A stretch of DNA of 64,000 nucleotides from Epiperipatus broadwayi (lineage: Eukaryota; Onychophora; Udeonychophora; Euonychophora; Peripatidae). The notes under the pieces are model-generated. The model saw only the letters and a program-made list of their open reading frames with translations, ran no database searches and was not told where the DNA came from. The position numbers and the translations under genes were made by a program. Positions 11,277 through 23,372 of this stretch are shown here, piece after piece. Position 1 is the stretch's first letter, and every line of letters starts with the position of its first letter. The stretch lies in contig JAQFVV010012507.1 of NCBI GenBank assembly GCA_028023455.1, positions 1,435,456 to 1,499,455 of the forward strand, written 5' to 3'.

Positions 11277-13231
11277 CAACCCAGACCCCCGTCTATATAT
11301 CTGCGGACACTAGTTCACCTTCTGGCTTTTCCAGTGACGATTCCCTTTTTACAAACCTGCTGTGTTATTTCGTCCGGGGTTTACATAATGTTTTGTGAAA
11401 ATAATTTCAAACACATATACACGTACGCTTTTATTTGTTTCATACGTAGATTCAGATTGAACCCGAGTAATAGGCACCAGGAGAACCTTTACAAGCTCGC
11501 CACGCACGTGCACACGCTCACTCAACTATATCACAGAACATGCCCAAGCATCACTCCAGCGGACAGCAAGAAACGAACACAGCAACACTGTTTCCGAACT
11601 AGATCGCACTTTACCGTTAAAACAATATTAAAACACCTTTATCACTGTTGGCCTGCCCTATATCCCCCAGAATAAATTAACCATAACTTAACATTAACAT
11701 AAGAATTGTATGACAAATATAAACGCTATTAATATACTTAAATCTTAACTAAAATATTAAATGTACCCGTTCAACTTATACAACATAGATCACTCTCGCA
11801 CTCATTCAACATTATTTAAATAAATTTGAAATTCCAAGCGATCAATAAAAGAAGTATTAATTAAATGAATGATTTATTTAGAAAAACTGGGTAAATAAAA
11901 TTATCATGCAGATATATGATTTAGTAAGTCTAGATAACATAATTACGGAATTAGGTATGAATTTGCACAGATATTTGCTGACTCTTAATTGCACATATGA
12001 TTCTGGTTGAGTTCTTTAGTGATTCAATTTGGTCATTAGTAATTTTATCATTTTACACTTAATGTTTGTAAATCGTTCTCCACTTTAAAGTTAATTTAGC
12101 TGGTGCATGAATGTGTGAGCAAATGTTAAAATATAACTACCTGTGGAACGAGAAGACTGTAATGGGATCCTGAGCGATGTTTTCCTTAATTCAGCATGCC
12201 GGCTTTTGGTGGGGCTTCCAGGGCGTGTGTGGTCCTTGAGTTCATTTTCTCCGAGGTTGAGAGCATTCTAGGATCGATCAGCGGTGCCAGGTGTGAAGGT
12301 TCGGTGGCCAAGCCGCGAATTTTGGATTCAGCAACGCATTTCGTCTACGGTATCACACAAAGTTTAGGTTAAGAAGTCCAAGTACTTAATCAGAAGCTCT
12401 GCCAAAAAAATTAATAATACTCTCCGCTAAAATTCAAATTAATTTCGCCTTCCACAACTCTTAATCAATAATTAATAATTGTAATTAATGTCTCTCGGTA
12501 GTTCTGTCTTGCCTTTTTCTTCTCTTCTTTCCCGCCACGACACCTTGAATTTTTCCTCCAATCTCTGTCATGCCCTCATGAGTCATTAGTTCTTATTTGC
12601 TAATTAAGGGTCCTCTTTATTCAATGGTTTCTGGGACATTTGCACCACGTTGGAATTTAATTTAGTTTTACCATTTTTTTAAGTATTGTTTTAGCTGGAG
12701 CCAGAAGTCTAAGTAGTACAATAGCAGTGTACACTTTTTATCACCTCTGTTTCTAAATTTGGATTGTTATCTAGACTTTACCAACATACATCCTGCTTAT
12801 TGTTTCAAATTCTCTAACTTTTAATCTACTAATTGCCCCCCCCCATTCAAAATATCTTAGATCGCTTGGAATCTTTTAACCTATTGCAGATTAATTAATT
12901 TACTTATCTTTTTTCTTTCTTTTTTGTTTAAAAATGATTTAATAAAAAAATTTCTAATTTGTTCTCGATCATTCTTTTTTTTAAAACGAAATAACAAAAA
13001 AGCAAACTTACAAATAATGATTAAAAAATAAAAACTCTTTTAATTTTAGTTCAATAAATCTGACAGGTACTCTTGTATAGCTGCGATCTGCTTTAGAAAC
13101 GGCTGTTTCTCGTTTATTCTTAAAACAAGATCGTTTTTTAAAAAGTTTTGTACCTGTCATTTATTTCGTCATTAATATATATCTTTAACTTTCCTAGGTT
13201 CAAACCCTATGTAACACTATTCCGTTACAAT
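11274..13231. mobile_element. CpG-richer block bounded by TGCAAC...GTTACA, possible solo LTR
   Basis: The block starts TGCAAC right after (TA)n and ends GTTACA right before ATATATAT, so its ends fit a TG...CA long terminal repeat in an AT target. It is clearly richer in G+C and CpG than its flanks (notably 11275-11660 and 12150-12360). Near the right end GACAGGTAC (about 13060) faces GTACCTGTC (about 13151), and GGTTCAAACCC precedes the terminus. No gag or pol is visible. A frame at 11274-11675 has no known domain. Alternative: an unrelated island or several nested scraps. Confidence 0.35.
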
Positions 13232-13911
13232 ATATATGCATTTGAAGGCAGACAAATATATTGATGTTACGAAATAGTGATAATAAATATCTTACTTTCA
13301 TCCATCTCATTATGTTTAAAATTGTGATTTGTATATTATATATGCATATCCTGTCTTTGCTTCTTATACTGAACTCAAATGAATGATATAATAATAATTT
13401 CTAGGGTTATTATTGGTAAGAAATTTACTTTATTGAAATGAACACATAGAATGTGACAATATATTTTGTTCATGGATTTTAAACTTTCTTTAAAAATCTC
13501 AATTAAATGATTTTGTACATATATGCTACATCATACATTAAAGTATAATAAACCATATTATACAGTTCAACATAATAATAGAGGTTTATAAGCTAAAGTT
13601 ATGTAATTAATAATTATAAAATTTAATTTTGTAGTTTAAATAATTTGTTGGATATATTTTTATTGATTTTGGCTCTCTATTGCTTACTGGATACTTATGG
13701 ATAATGTGCTAATCATTAATAAGTTGCTGTAACATTGTTCCTACAACATGATAATCAAACTATTGGTTGTTTTTTTTTAATTGTTAGTTTATTGTTTTGT
13801 TTATATGTTATTGAATAAATACAAATTATATTGTTGGTTGGATAATTCATTCTTAAGAGAAATATATTGATAAGGGTTTCACTTTTCAGCAATTACTAAC
13901 ATTATTACTTA
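13232..13911. other. AT-rich intergenic, no gene seen
   Basis: Only A/T-rich sequence leading into (TA)n at 13918-13947 and 13969-13983. Confidence 0.6.
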
Positions 13912-13913
13912 TT

Positions 13914-13945
<32 letters not shown>

Positions 13946-13983
13946 CTAGCATAATTAATATTACAATATATATATATATATAA
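13912..13983. repeat. (TA)n tract, two runs
   Basis: ATTACA(AT)n followed by CTAGCATAATTAATATTACA(AT)n. The tract is the left flank of the Penelope-like insertion; matching TA runs lie at its right side (16540) and beyond the next element (17917-17933), as if one TA tract received several insertions. Confidence 0.85.
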
Positions 13984-14153
13984 ACATTACAAGCATAAAG
14001 CTAAACTAGTCAATATAAAATCAAAACTACCCCAAATCCAAAATTAAACCAGACCAGCATAAAAATCATATTAAAACACAACCTAAGGTTTCACTGCTAC
14101 AAGCAGACTTTTCAAGTGTAAAGAACTACAAAAACTACACAATATATATAATA

Positions 14154-15287
14154 TTAAAAACTACCCACAAATCCATTCACTTCCCATCCACTCTTAATAT
14201 TAAAAGAACTCTTAAATAAGTTAATTGCTTCAGAATAATAAATTTTCAATAATAAAGACTCTTTAATTCTTCTTTTGATTTCATTTCTTTCAAAGAAGAC
14301 AACCTTAGCTTCATCAACATCAATAGTATGGCCTGTATCTTTTTCATGGACATACAAAGCAGAACTAAGATATCTATTTTTAACTCTACTTTTATGAACC
14401 TTTATTCTTTCATTTAAATTCAAACTACTCTGACCTATGTAAACCTTCTTACAAATAAACAAAGAATAAAATATACTACACCAGGAATAGTCTTTCTATC
14501 AAAAACTTCTTTTGTATTATTTAATAAATTATTCAATGTAACACCCCTTTCCCCAGCAATTTTCTTATTTCCAAACAATTTACTATTTCTACACACAATT
14601 TTATAAGAAGACAATTTAAATGGCAAAGAAATAAAATCATATTTTTCTTTAACCTTTACATCCTTACAAATATTACTATTAAATAAAATACTTTTAACAA
14701 ATTTATCAGAGTATCCAACACTCAAGTAATCTTTATAAAATTGATATTTCTGAAACAAAGCTACCCCACTAGAATTATTTAGTTTAATATTCCTATGACA
14801 ATAATTTATTAAAGCAGCTACTTTATGAGATACAGACTGATAGCTATCAGGTTTAATTATAGATCTTAATTCTTTACTTTTAACTAAATGACTGCACAAT
14901 AAACAATTAGTTTCTACATTTCTAATCACCAAAAGATCTAAAAATTTTAACTTACCAAAATCTAACCCCCCTCCTTCTAACACAAATTTTATAGAAAGAT
15001 CAAAACAATTAAACTCATTTACAAATTCCTTTAATTTATCATTCTCAACTACAAATAAACAATCATCAACATATCTGACAAATAATTTTACATATAAACA
15101 ATTCTTTTTAATAATAATTTCCTTTTCCATAAAACTAATATAAACTGAACATACTAAAGGAGAAATAATATAACCTATTATCCACCCTTCCTTAATCTTA
15201 TAAAAATTACCTTTATAAGTAAAATACATAAAATCTTCCAATAATAAAAGCAAATCTTTAATTACCTTAATTTTATTTTTTTGATAA
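14154..15287 (-). pseudogene. Penelope-like RT/GIY-YIG polyprotein, 5'-truncated, frameshifted (left arm)
   Basis: The recognisable protein starts inside the RT. It has the conserved turn before and at the catalytic core (RYVDDCLF near residue 60 of the frame 14435-15253), then a KFLDLLV motif. It continues into a GIY-YIG nuclease: VVYFIL, then KKVYIGQS, then a conserved Arg/His helix (NERIKVHKSRVKNR), HEKDTGH, and a Glu-bearing segment (RRIKESLLLKIY). Such proteins make cDNA at a nick cut by the GIY-YIG domain. The N-terminal half of the RT is missing. A one-base loss near 14450 shifts the frame between the first GIY-like strand and YIG, so the nuclease part (14154-14462) is read in another frame. 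The copy cannot make an active enzyme as it stands. Confidence 0.88.
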
Positions 15288-15299
15288 AGAACTTTTTTA

Positions 15300-16403
15300 T
15301 CAAAAAAATAAATAAAATAAAATAAAATTAAGGTAATTAAAGATTTGCTTTTGTTATTGGAAGATTCTATGTATTTTACTTATAAAGGTAATTTTTATAA
15401 GATTAAGGATGGGTGGATAATAGGTTATATTATTTTTCCTTTAGTATGTTCAGTTTATATTAGTTTTATGGAAGAGGAAATTATTATTAAAAAGAATTGT
15501 TTATATGTAAAATTATTTGTCAGATATGTTGATGATTGTTTATTTGCAGTTGAGAATGATAAATTGAAGGAATTTGTAAATGAGTTTAATTGTTTTGATC
15601 TTTCTATAAAATTTGTGTTAGAAGGAGGGGGTTAGATTTTGGTAAGTTAAAATTTTTAGATCTTTTGGTGATTAAAAATGTAGAAATTAATTGTTTATCG
15701 TGCAGTCATTTACTTAAAAGTAAAGAATTAATATCAGTCTGTATCTCATAAAGTAGCTGCTTTAAGGAATTATTGTCATAGGAATTTTAAATTAAATAAT
15801 TCTAGTGGGGTAGCTTTCTTTCAGAAATATCAATTTTATAAAGATTACTTGAGTGTTAGATACTCTGATAAATTTTTTAAAAGTATTTTATTTAATAGTA
15901 ATATTTGTAAGGATGTAAATGTTAAAGAAAAATATGATTTTATTTCTTTGCCATTTAAATTGTCTTCTTATAAAATTGTGTGTAGAAATAGTAAATTGTT
16001 TGGAAATAAGAAAATTGCTTGGAAAAGGGATGTTACATTGAATAATTTATTAAATAATACAAAAGAAGTTTTTGATAGAAAGACTATTCCTGGTGTAGTA
16101 TATTTTATTCCTTGTTTATTTTGTAAGAAGATTTACATAGTTCAGAGTAGTTTGGGTTTAAATGAAAGAATAAAGGTTCATAAAAGTAGAGTTAAAAATA
16201 GATATGTCCATGAAAAAGATACAGGCCACACTATTGATTTTGATGAAGCTAAGGTTGTCTTCTTTGAGAGAAATGAAATCAAAAGAAGAATTAAAGAGTC
16301 TTTATTATTGAAAATTTATTATTCTGAAGCAATTAACTTAATTAAGAGTTCTTTTAATATTAAGGGTGGATGGGAAGTGAATGGATTTGTGGGTAGTTTT
16401 TAA
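15300..16403 (+). pseudogene. Penelope-like RT/GIY-YIG polyprotein, 5'-truncated, frameshifted (right arm)
   Basis: Mirror copy of the left arm. Frame 15345-15635 carries the RT end with RYVDDCLF; it is broken at about 15632 by a shift in a G run. A further short loss follows near 15735, and a third frame (15849-16403) gives the linker and the GIY-YIG domain (GVVYFIP...KKIYIVQS, HEKDTGH, RRIKESLLLKIY), ending in stop TAA at 16401-16403. The YIG glycine is replaced by Val in this arm. A few residues before HEKDTGH, present in the left arm, are missing. Differences between arms mean they have diverged since the dimer formed or were never identical. Not functional. Confidence 0.87.
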
Positions 16404-16440
16404 TATTATATATATTGTGTAGTTTTTGTAGTTCTTTACA

Positions 16441-16480
16441 CTTGAAAAGTCTGCTTGTAGCAGTGAAACCTTAGGTTGTG
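16441..16480 (+). ncRNA. Hammerhead-like fold in Penelope-like 3' UTR (degenerate)
   Basis: The UTR reads CTTGAAAAGT, then a stem-loop CTGC-TTGTA-GCAG, then TGAAAC, then a short AACC-TTA-GGTT hairpin and TGTG. The order (core, stem II, GAAA, tiny stem III, cleavage side) matches the compact type I hammerheads known in Penelope-like elements. However, the first core is CTTGAAA instead of CTGANGA and stem I pairs poorly. The mirror copy is at 14079-14116 on the minus strand. Probably a decayed ribozyme or chance resemblance. Confidence 0.3.
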
Positions 16481-16554
16481 TTTTAATATTATTTTTATGC
16501 TGGTCTGGTTTAATTTTGGATTTGGGGTAGTTTTGATTATATATATATGGTTCT

Positions 16555-16757
16555 TGTGTATAATTCAACCAATGACGTATTACCCTGAAGGCATATCAGT
16601 CTAATCTTGCAATTTTTAAGATAACGTCTCCAAGTGATCTGCGGACACATGTAATCGCTAAAATGTGTCCGCAGATCACGTGAACATGGTACGTTAAAAA
16701 TCACAAGATTAGACTGATATGCCTTCAGGGTAATACATCAGTGGTTGAATTATCCAG
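16555..16757. repeat. Long palindrome within the TIR element
   Basis: Arms of about 90 bp fold back: ATAATTCAACC..ATTACCCTGAAGG..AGTCTAATCTTG on the left and the inverse on the right. The centre is a perfect 17-bp stem, GTGATCTGCGGACACAT against ATGTGTCCGCAGATCAC, with a 12-nt loop. It may be a smaller MITE that shares the TIR, or the duplicated end of the larger element. Confidence 0.85.
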
Positions 16758-17016
16758 GTCACATGCTAAAAAATATTCAAAAATGAAAAATATCTGATGC
16801 AGGTCAGGCAAATACTAAAAAAAATAAAAAAAATGTACATGCATGCGTCAAAATATTATTCTAAATTTTAAAATAGAGCAGCGCGTAGCGCTGGAATTGC
16901 CGGGGGGGCTCTGGATGTTTTTGTCGAGCTGCAGGCTTGGCGTATACATATATCAGACATTGTATTACTCTCATAGCTGTATGATATAATTCAGAAATTA
17001 AAAATAAAATTAAAAC

Positions 17017-17670
17017 GTAATTCAATGTAAGTTTGAGAATTGTAGAAATATTAACAAATATTTTTTGTAAATAAGTTTGAGAATTGTAAAAATATTAACA
17101 AAAACTTTTTGTAAATTTTAAATAAACACCTACATAAAAAAGACGCGATCTAATGCAAATCTGGTATTAATGGCGTCCAGAAAACACCGCACTTTTACAT
17201 GCATTTGGTAATTTTAAAAACGTACTGCATATTGCAAAATTGATTTAAAAAATTATTTCAAATTATTTACACATTAAAAACGTAATGTAAAAATATTAAC
17301 AAAAAGTTTTTTTAAATTTAAAATAAACAAATAAAACACTTTACCCAAATTAATGCGAATCTGGCATTAATGGCATCCTTGTTATCACATGCATTTGGTA
17401 ATGTATATTCCAAATTTGTTTTAAAAAATTATTGAAAATTATTTACACATTAAACGTAATTCAATGTAAGTTTCAGAATTGTAGAAATATTAACTAAAAA
17501 TTTTTGTAAATTTAAAATAAACAGATAAATAAAAAACACTTTACCGGAGAATAAATTATTTACACATTAAACGTAATTCAATGTAAGTTTCAGAATTGTA
17601 GAAATATTAACAAAAAATTTTTGTAAATTGAAAATAAACAGATAAATAAAACACTTTACCCGAATTAACA
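17017..17670. repeat. Internal iterated repeats of the TIR element
   Basis: The module GTAAGTTTCAGAATTGTAG, then AAATATTAACAAAAA and TTTTTGTAAATT, recurs at least five times, several with the leader CATTAAACGTAATTCAATG and the tail AAATAAACAGATAAATAAA/ACACTTTACC. Spacing varies from about 60 to 240 bp. A second module (AATGC..ATCTGG.ATTAATGGC) appears twice. Confidence 0.75.
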
Positions 17671-17936
17671 GCTCAAAAGAGTAACTGTGATGCCGTGGAT
17701 AGCAAAATCGCAATAGACAGAAAAATCAAAAAATTTCCCAAACCTCTCTACGAATTTTAAATCTCGTGGGTGAAAAAAAAAATTGACTCTCTGATGGATT
17801 AATCATGCCAGTCACTTGGTTACCATGACAATGTTGTCATGCAAAAAACGTCGATGTCTACCGGAAGGGAAATCGGTAAGTCAAAAACGTCATTGGTTGA
17901 ATTATACACAAGTACCATATATATATATATATTGTA

Positions 17937-19480
17937 ACCTTACTAATGGCACAATGGCCAGAACAAAGATCACATGGCAGTTGCCATAATAGCTATGAAT
18001 TTTCTACAGAATATGAGTCCTCTTATAGGCAAATGCTAAAATACCAGGTTCTTCTTATATTTAAAATGTATCTCATGTTCTTATTATTTAAACTCAGTTT
18101 TTTTTTTAAATTGTAAATTTTATCTCAGGGGTTATACTTTATCTGTATGTCATGGCTTGTATGTGTACTTGATACAAAAAAAAATGATTATTATATTATA
18201 CACTTTAACTAAGTTATACATTGTTCTCTTTTTATGACTCTATTATAGGATATCTTATATGTTAGTCAAACAGAAATGCAAATATACAAAAATCAAGTAT
18301 CTTATCAATTTAGATAATTCATGGCTAGCATATAAAACACTTCCTAAATATTTTGAAATTTCTTCTTATTTAAATATTTTATTTACACAACTTATAAACA
18401 TATTTAATTCTATTATCTTCAAATATGAATTTATACCAAGTAATAAAAATAAAATATTGCAGAAAATGGAAATGGTAATTTTATGATACCAACTACATTA
18501 CAAAATACATTTGAAATAAAGCAAATTAACTTAGTATGTATCTTATTACAATGCAGGTGAAATAAATGATAAACAAAATAGATAAATAAATTTTATGTGA
18601 CTATGAAAATGTACTCTTTTATAAAATAATGAATAATAAAAACATTATTAGATTAAATTTTCTTGGTAAATAAATGTAATAATGACAACAAAAACAGAAA
18701 TGTATTTAATAAATAGCAAAAATATTTATTTACAAGATAATATGATATTAAATACAATAAATACTACTTTTAACTTAACAAATTGTGCTAACAGAAATAT
18801 TGGTATACTTTACAATAAATTATTCCCTTCTGAAGCATTTCTTCAAAAACTTATAATAAAAGTATTTATGTTACTCAAAAAGTTTTCACCTTTTATTTGA
18901 TATTATTTCTTTTCCTATTATGTACCTAAAGCAAATAACATGCATATAGGCACTATAGGCAGGCCACTAATATGATATTACAATACTTTACAGAGCCACC
19001 GATGCATGAAAATCAGTGTGGAAACACAATTCTTATGGGTTTTGTAAAAGATAGAAAATATTATGCAAAAATAATTAAAACAATAAAACTATATTAATAC
19101 TATGAGAAGTAAAAAAGAAATATGCCCAATACTAATAATATACTTAGAACTAATAAAATAAATTTAAAAAACATGCCTTAAAATGTTCTAACATATTTAA
19201 AATAACACTAATACTAAATTATAGGCTAAGTGGATGACAGAAAATATATAGGAAGATACACAGTAACTTTGTGCAGGCAGTACCAAAAATCAGTGAGCCA
19301 CATTCTATTTCATGGAGGGACTTAATACATACAAAAGCAATAAAATATTCACATAGAAAATGCCTAAATTGATGCCTGTCTCCAAGCAGTGTATCAGTTA
19401 ATAACCACACAAGGCATGGATTTGATGATGATAATAGTAATAATATGTTTTTGACAAGGAGTTGACAACCTATTGAGCCT
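17937..19480. other. AT-rich intergenic, no gene seen
   Basis: Starts TGTAACC directly after (TA)n. Open frames at 18259-18486 and 18682-18900 are Asn/Ile/Lys-rich and look like chance frames in AT-rich DNA. Confidence 0.55.
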
Positions 19481-19489
19481 CATCCTTTA

Positions 19490-19945
19490 GTTTATTTTGT
19501 AAGTGGAATCTCATCACAGTAATCCCTAGATGAAATGGAAATCCTAGAAATGGGGTGGATTTTGATGGGTATATGGGTGTGCAGGGTTTTCCAGTGAAAA
19601 GTGACCAGGAAGTTGTTTTTGTTTGGTTAAATTTTAGTTTTTATTGGCTTGTATATTTTTGTAGTAAATTTTTGCAATTGAGGTAGCTGTTTTTTTTAGG
19701 ATAGGAGGACTGTAACATCATCCATATATGCTATGCATGCTATGTGTTGTGTAATGCCAGGTATCTGTATTCCAGTGAATGCTTGTTGTATTTTTGGAGA
19801 ACGGGTTAAGGTATAGTATGAACAGTAGTGAGCTGAGGGGATCCCTGGGATACTGGGTATGAGTAAACCATAGTGAGTTCTTTCCATTGATTGTTATATG
19901 GATTTCTGGATTCAAAAGCAGGTTTGCTAAGAAAATGACCACATG
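19490..19945 (-). pseudogene. LINE reverse transcriptase remnant
   Basis: In two overlapping frames the minus strand gives a decayed RT core. It has NGKNSLWFTHTQYPRDPLSS followed by LLFILYLNPFS (the conserved 'GDPLSPLLF' region), then a YMDD-like catalytic motif (AYMDDVTVLLS), then a short stretch resembling the region after the palm (LKFNQTKT). The form of the motifs resembles R2/Hero-type LINE RTs more than the other LINEs in this window. Frameshifts and stops break it within 250 bp; flanks show no element ends. It is a short fossil. Confidence 0.65.
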
Positions 19946-20225
19946 CCTGACTCCAGAGAGGATGAGAATTTGAACTCATTGCCCTAACAATAATTTTTAT
20001 TCTATTAATATTATATTTCTATTATTGATAATAACTTTTTTCTTATTAAAAATAATTTGTATGATTGATGCATAGTCTCTAACTTATGAACAATCTTTAA
20101 ACACACATTTCCACATGTAAACAAATCTTGTATATAAAAATGTAAACAATATAAACAAATCTTATATGTACAAATGTAAACAATGTAAAATTTTACTTTG
20201 AATCAATAAAGTTTCATTTTTGAGA

Positions 20226-20545
<320 letters not shown>

Positions 20546-20632
20546 TAATTAAAATTTAAAAAAAAACAAAAAAACAATTATAATCAAATACAAGCTAAAT
20601 ACATAAAATTATATATACATATATGTTCATAA

Positions 20633-23366
20633 TTATACATTTAGTTGTTTTTTAACATTCATCACAAATTGATCGCAAAAAATATCAATATTATTAAAAG
20701 TTAGATTATATACCATTTGCAATCTATTAATAACTGATTTACCAAAGAAAGTATTTTTACATATACTAATCTTGAAAGTTTGCATTTCTCTTAATAAACG
20801 ACAAGGTACTTTCAATTCTATTTTTGATATACAGTTACTGACATCAATTTTCCCATCAATCAACTTTTTCAGTAATATCATATCCTTCAACATTCTCCTT
20901 TCTTTCAATACTTTTTTGACAGTTTGACATTCACCCATTATTAATTTATTAAATCTTTTTTCAATATTATATATTTTAGACTGAATATTAATCAGATTGA
21001 AGTTCCATATACAAGAATTATATTCTAAAATTGTAACAACAAGAGAAAAAAATAACCTATATTTTATGGAAATAGATAAATCTCTCCCATATCTCAAAAT
21101 ACAGCCCATCTTTCTGTATGCTTTATTAATAATACATTTAATATGTGCATTAAAAGTAAAATGCTACAAAATATAATTCCTAAATCAGATATAGTCTCTT
21201 TATATTTAATAACACCATTCTCAATTTTATATTGATAAACAGATTTTTCAGTTTTATTAGTATAGGAAACAATGCATGTTTTATTATTGTTAATCTCCAC
21301 GTTGTTATACCTACACCATATAATAAAACTATCTATATCCTTTTGAACCTCAATATGATCACTATAAGTAATAATTCTTTTAAATAACTTACAATCATCA
21401 GCATAAGTAAGTATCATACTATTTTTATGCTATGATCAAGATCACACATATAAACATTAAAAAGCAATGGTGCTAATATTCCACCCTGAGGAACACCTAT
21501 CATATTATCAAAAAAAAGAGAATTAGTTTTATCCATATGTACATAAGATTTACGACCCCTCAAATAATTGGAAAACCACTCAACTAAATGAGGACTAACA
21601 CCCAACATTTTAAGTTTATACAAAAGTCTAATATATGAAACTTTGTCAAATGCCTGAGTCATATCAAAATATACAACATCTAATTGCTTCTGATCAGATA
21701 AGGCATGAGCAATATGATCAGATATCACCATTAAATTAGTTTCAGCAGATCTACCAGGTTAAAAACCATGCTGATAACTAGGTAATACCTTAATCATATC
21801 TACAATAATATTACTATGAATACACCTTTCATAAATTCTAGCAAAAGGTGACAGAATTGAAATAGGTCTATAATTACCAGAATTAGATCAATCCCCTTTT
21901 TTAAAAATTGATATAATCTTAGCTATCTTAAATATATCAGGAATAATAGTTTTCTCAATTGATAAATTAATGATATAATGCAATGGTGCTACCAAACATT
22001 CAGCACAACCCTTGATAATAAAATTAGGAATATTATCATATCCCATAGAAGATTTCGATTTAAGTTTAGAAATTGCAGTAAACACTTCAGGAATTGCAAT
22101 TTTATTAACATCTATATTCCAAAAACTCTTTATTAAATTTAATATCAACCATATTATCATTACTTGAAGTATCTAAGTACATATTAGTAAAATGATTGAC
22201 TAGATCATCCATAGAAGGCCTAATTACATTATATCTACAACTTTTACTTCCAACAATATTAAGATCTTTTATATAATTCCAAAACATTTGTGGATTATTC
22301 CTAAAATTTTCTTCAACTCTATTTAAATTATTATTATAATCTCTTTTCATAATAGTTTTAGTATAAGCACGCAAACCACTAAATTTCTTATACAATTCTT
22401 TATCATTAGTTAGTTTATATAATCTATGATATTTGTGCTTTCTATTTAAGCCCTTACACAATTCCCTAGAAAACCATTTAGGATATTTGTTATTAGTATT
22501 TAAATAATGCCTAACAGGAATATATTGATCTAGACAATTTTGAACTATACCAACAAAATTATTTGCCGCTATATTTGGATCATTTTCCATCAAAATTACA
22601 TTCCAATCAATGTCCTCAAAAGCTTTATAAAGGCCATAATAATCACCATGTTTGTAATATCTCTTACTATTTACCATAGGCTTTATATGTTCATGAGAAC
22701 CATCTATTACAAATTCCAAAGGTGGATGATAAGGATCAGGGGGCAAAAGAGCTTGATCAGCCTCTTTGCACTTCAAATCATTCTTAGTGCTAAACAATAA
22801 ATCCAACATACCACCCCTAAAATTAATAATACTATTAAGTTGAATTAAACTAACCAACTCAACAAAAAATTTTAATCTATAAAGTTTACTATTATCAACA
22901 TTCTTATTACTATGTCTTGAGTAATCAGCTTCATTAAAATCCCCAACTATAATAATATCATATTTATATTTCACCAATATATCCTCAACCTTAACTAAAT
23001 ATGCATCTAAATCATTCATTGACAAAGTAGGTCAAAGATATATAGTACCTAACAATATTTTACTTTTATTTTTTAAACTAACTTCAATCCAACAAGATTT
23101 AATATTATTATCATTAATAATTATCTGTTTATGCTTTATGTCTTTTTTAATAGAAATCAAAGTACCACCTCCTCTTGTTTCATAATTATAATTTCTATCA
23201 CATTTATACACACAATACCTATCATCAAATATACTAATATTATCAATTTCTTCTTTTAACCAAGTCTCTGTTAAAAAGATAATATCATATTCATTTAATA
23301 ATAATCAAATTTAAAATCAATTGTCTTAGTTCTAAGACCATGAACATTTTGATAATAACAATTCAT
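20633..23366 (-). pseudogene. LINE ORF2: APE endonuclease plus reverse transcriptase, several lesions
   Basis: The enzyme that nicks the target and copies element RNA. The N-terminal APE-type endonuclease shows QNVHG, TETWL, RGGGTL and GDFNEADYS. The RT follows with NYRPIS, FDMTQAFD, GVPQGGILAPLLFN and the catalytic YADD (YADDCKLF near 21405). The C-terminus (20633-21109) has the usual thumb-type region (RDLSISIKYRLFFSLVVTIL). I assign it to the Jockey superfamily, CR1-like. Lesions: frameshift near 23293, TGA near 23033, frameshift near 22130, TGA near 21889, TAA near 21760, and shifts near 21415 and 21120. At least the two TGA stops could be C-to-T decay of CGA codons. About 910 residues in original length. 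Confidence 0.88.
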
Positions 23367-23372
23367 GAATTG

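Larger units (their letters stand above)
13981..16538. mobile_element. Penelope-like element, head-to-head inverted dimer
   Basis: Two 5'-truncated copies of one Penelope-like element lie head to head: minus strand 13981 to about 15287, plus strand about 15295 to 16538. The arms meet in a tight hairpin (TTTTTTGATAAA...TTTATCAAAAAA, loop about 7 nt). Both arms encode the C-terminal part of the RT and a GIY-YIG endonuclease and have the same 3' UTR. The left copy continues about 45 bp past the point where the right copy ends (GTTTTGATT, then TA repeat). TA repeats flank both sides. Penelope-like elements are known to occur as partly inverted copies with a one-sided tail. A second locus at 42.46 kb shows the same plan. 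Confidence 0.88.
16549..17916. mobile_element. 1.37-kb TIR DNA element, non-autonomous, in TA repeat
   Basis: The left end GGTTCTTGTGTATAATTCAA, continuing CCAATGACGT, is inverted at the right end (ACGTCATTGG, TTGAATTATACACAAGTACC), a TIR of about 30 bp with one mismatch. TA repeats flank both ends, so the target duplication may be TA or TATA. There is no transposase frame. Internal parts are tandemly repeated (17017-17670), and the left end carries an extra inverted copy (16555-16757). It touches the right end of the Penelope-like dimer. Superfamily not determined; a Tc1/mariner-like MITE is one option. Confidence 0.75.

Noticed and set aside
22540-22800. Plus-strand frame inside the LINE
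   Set aside because: Antisense shadow of ORF2.
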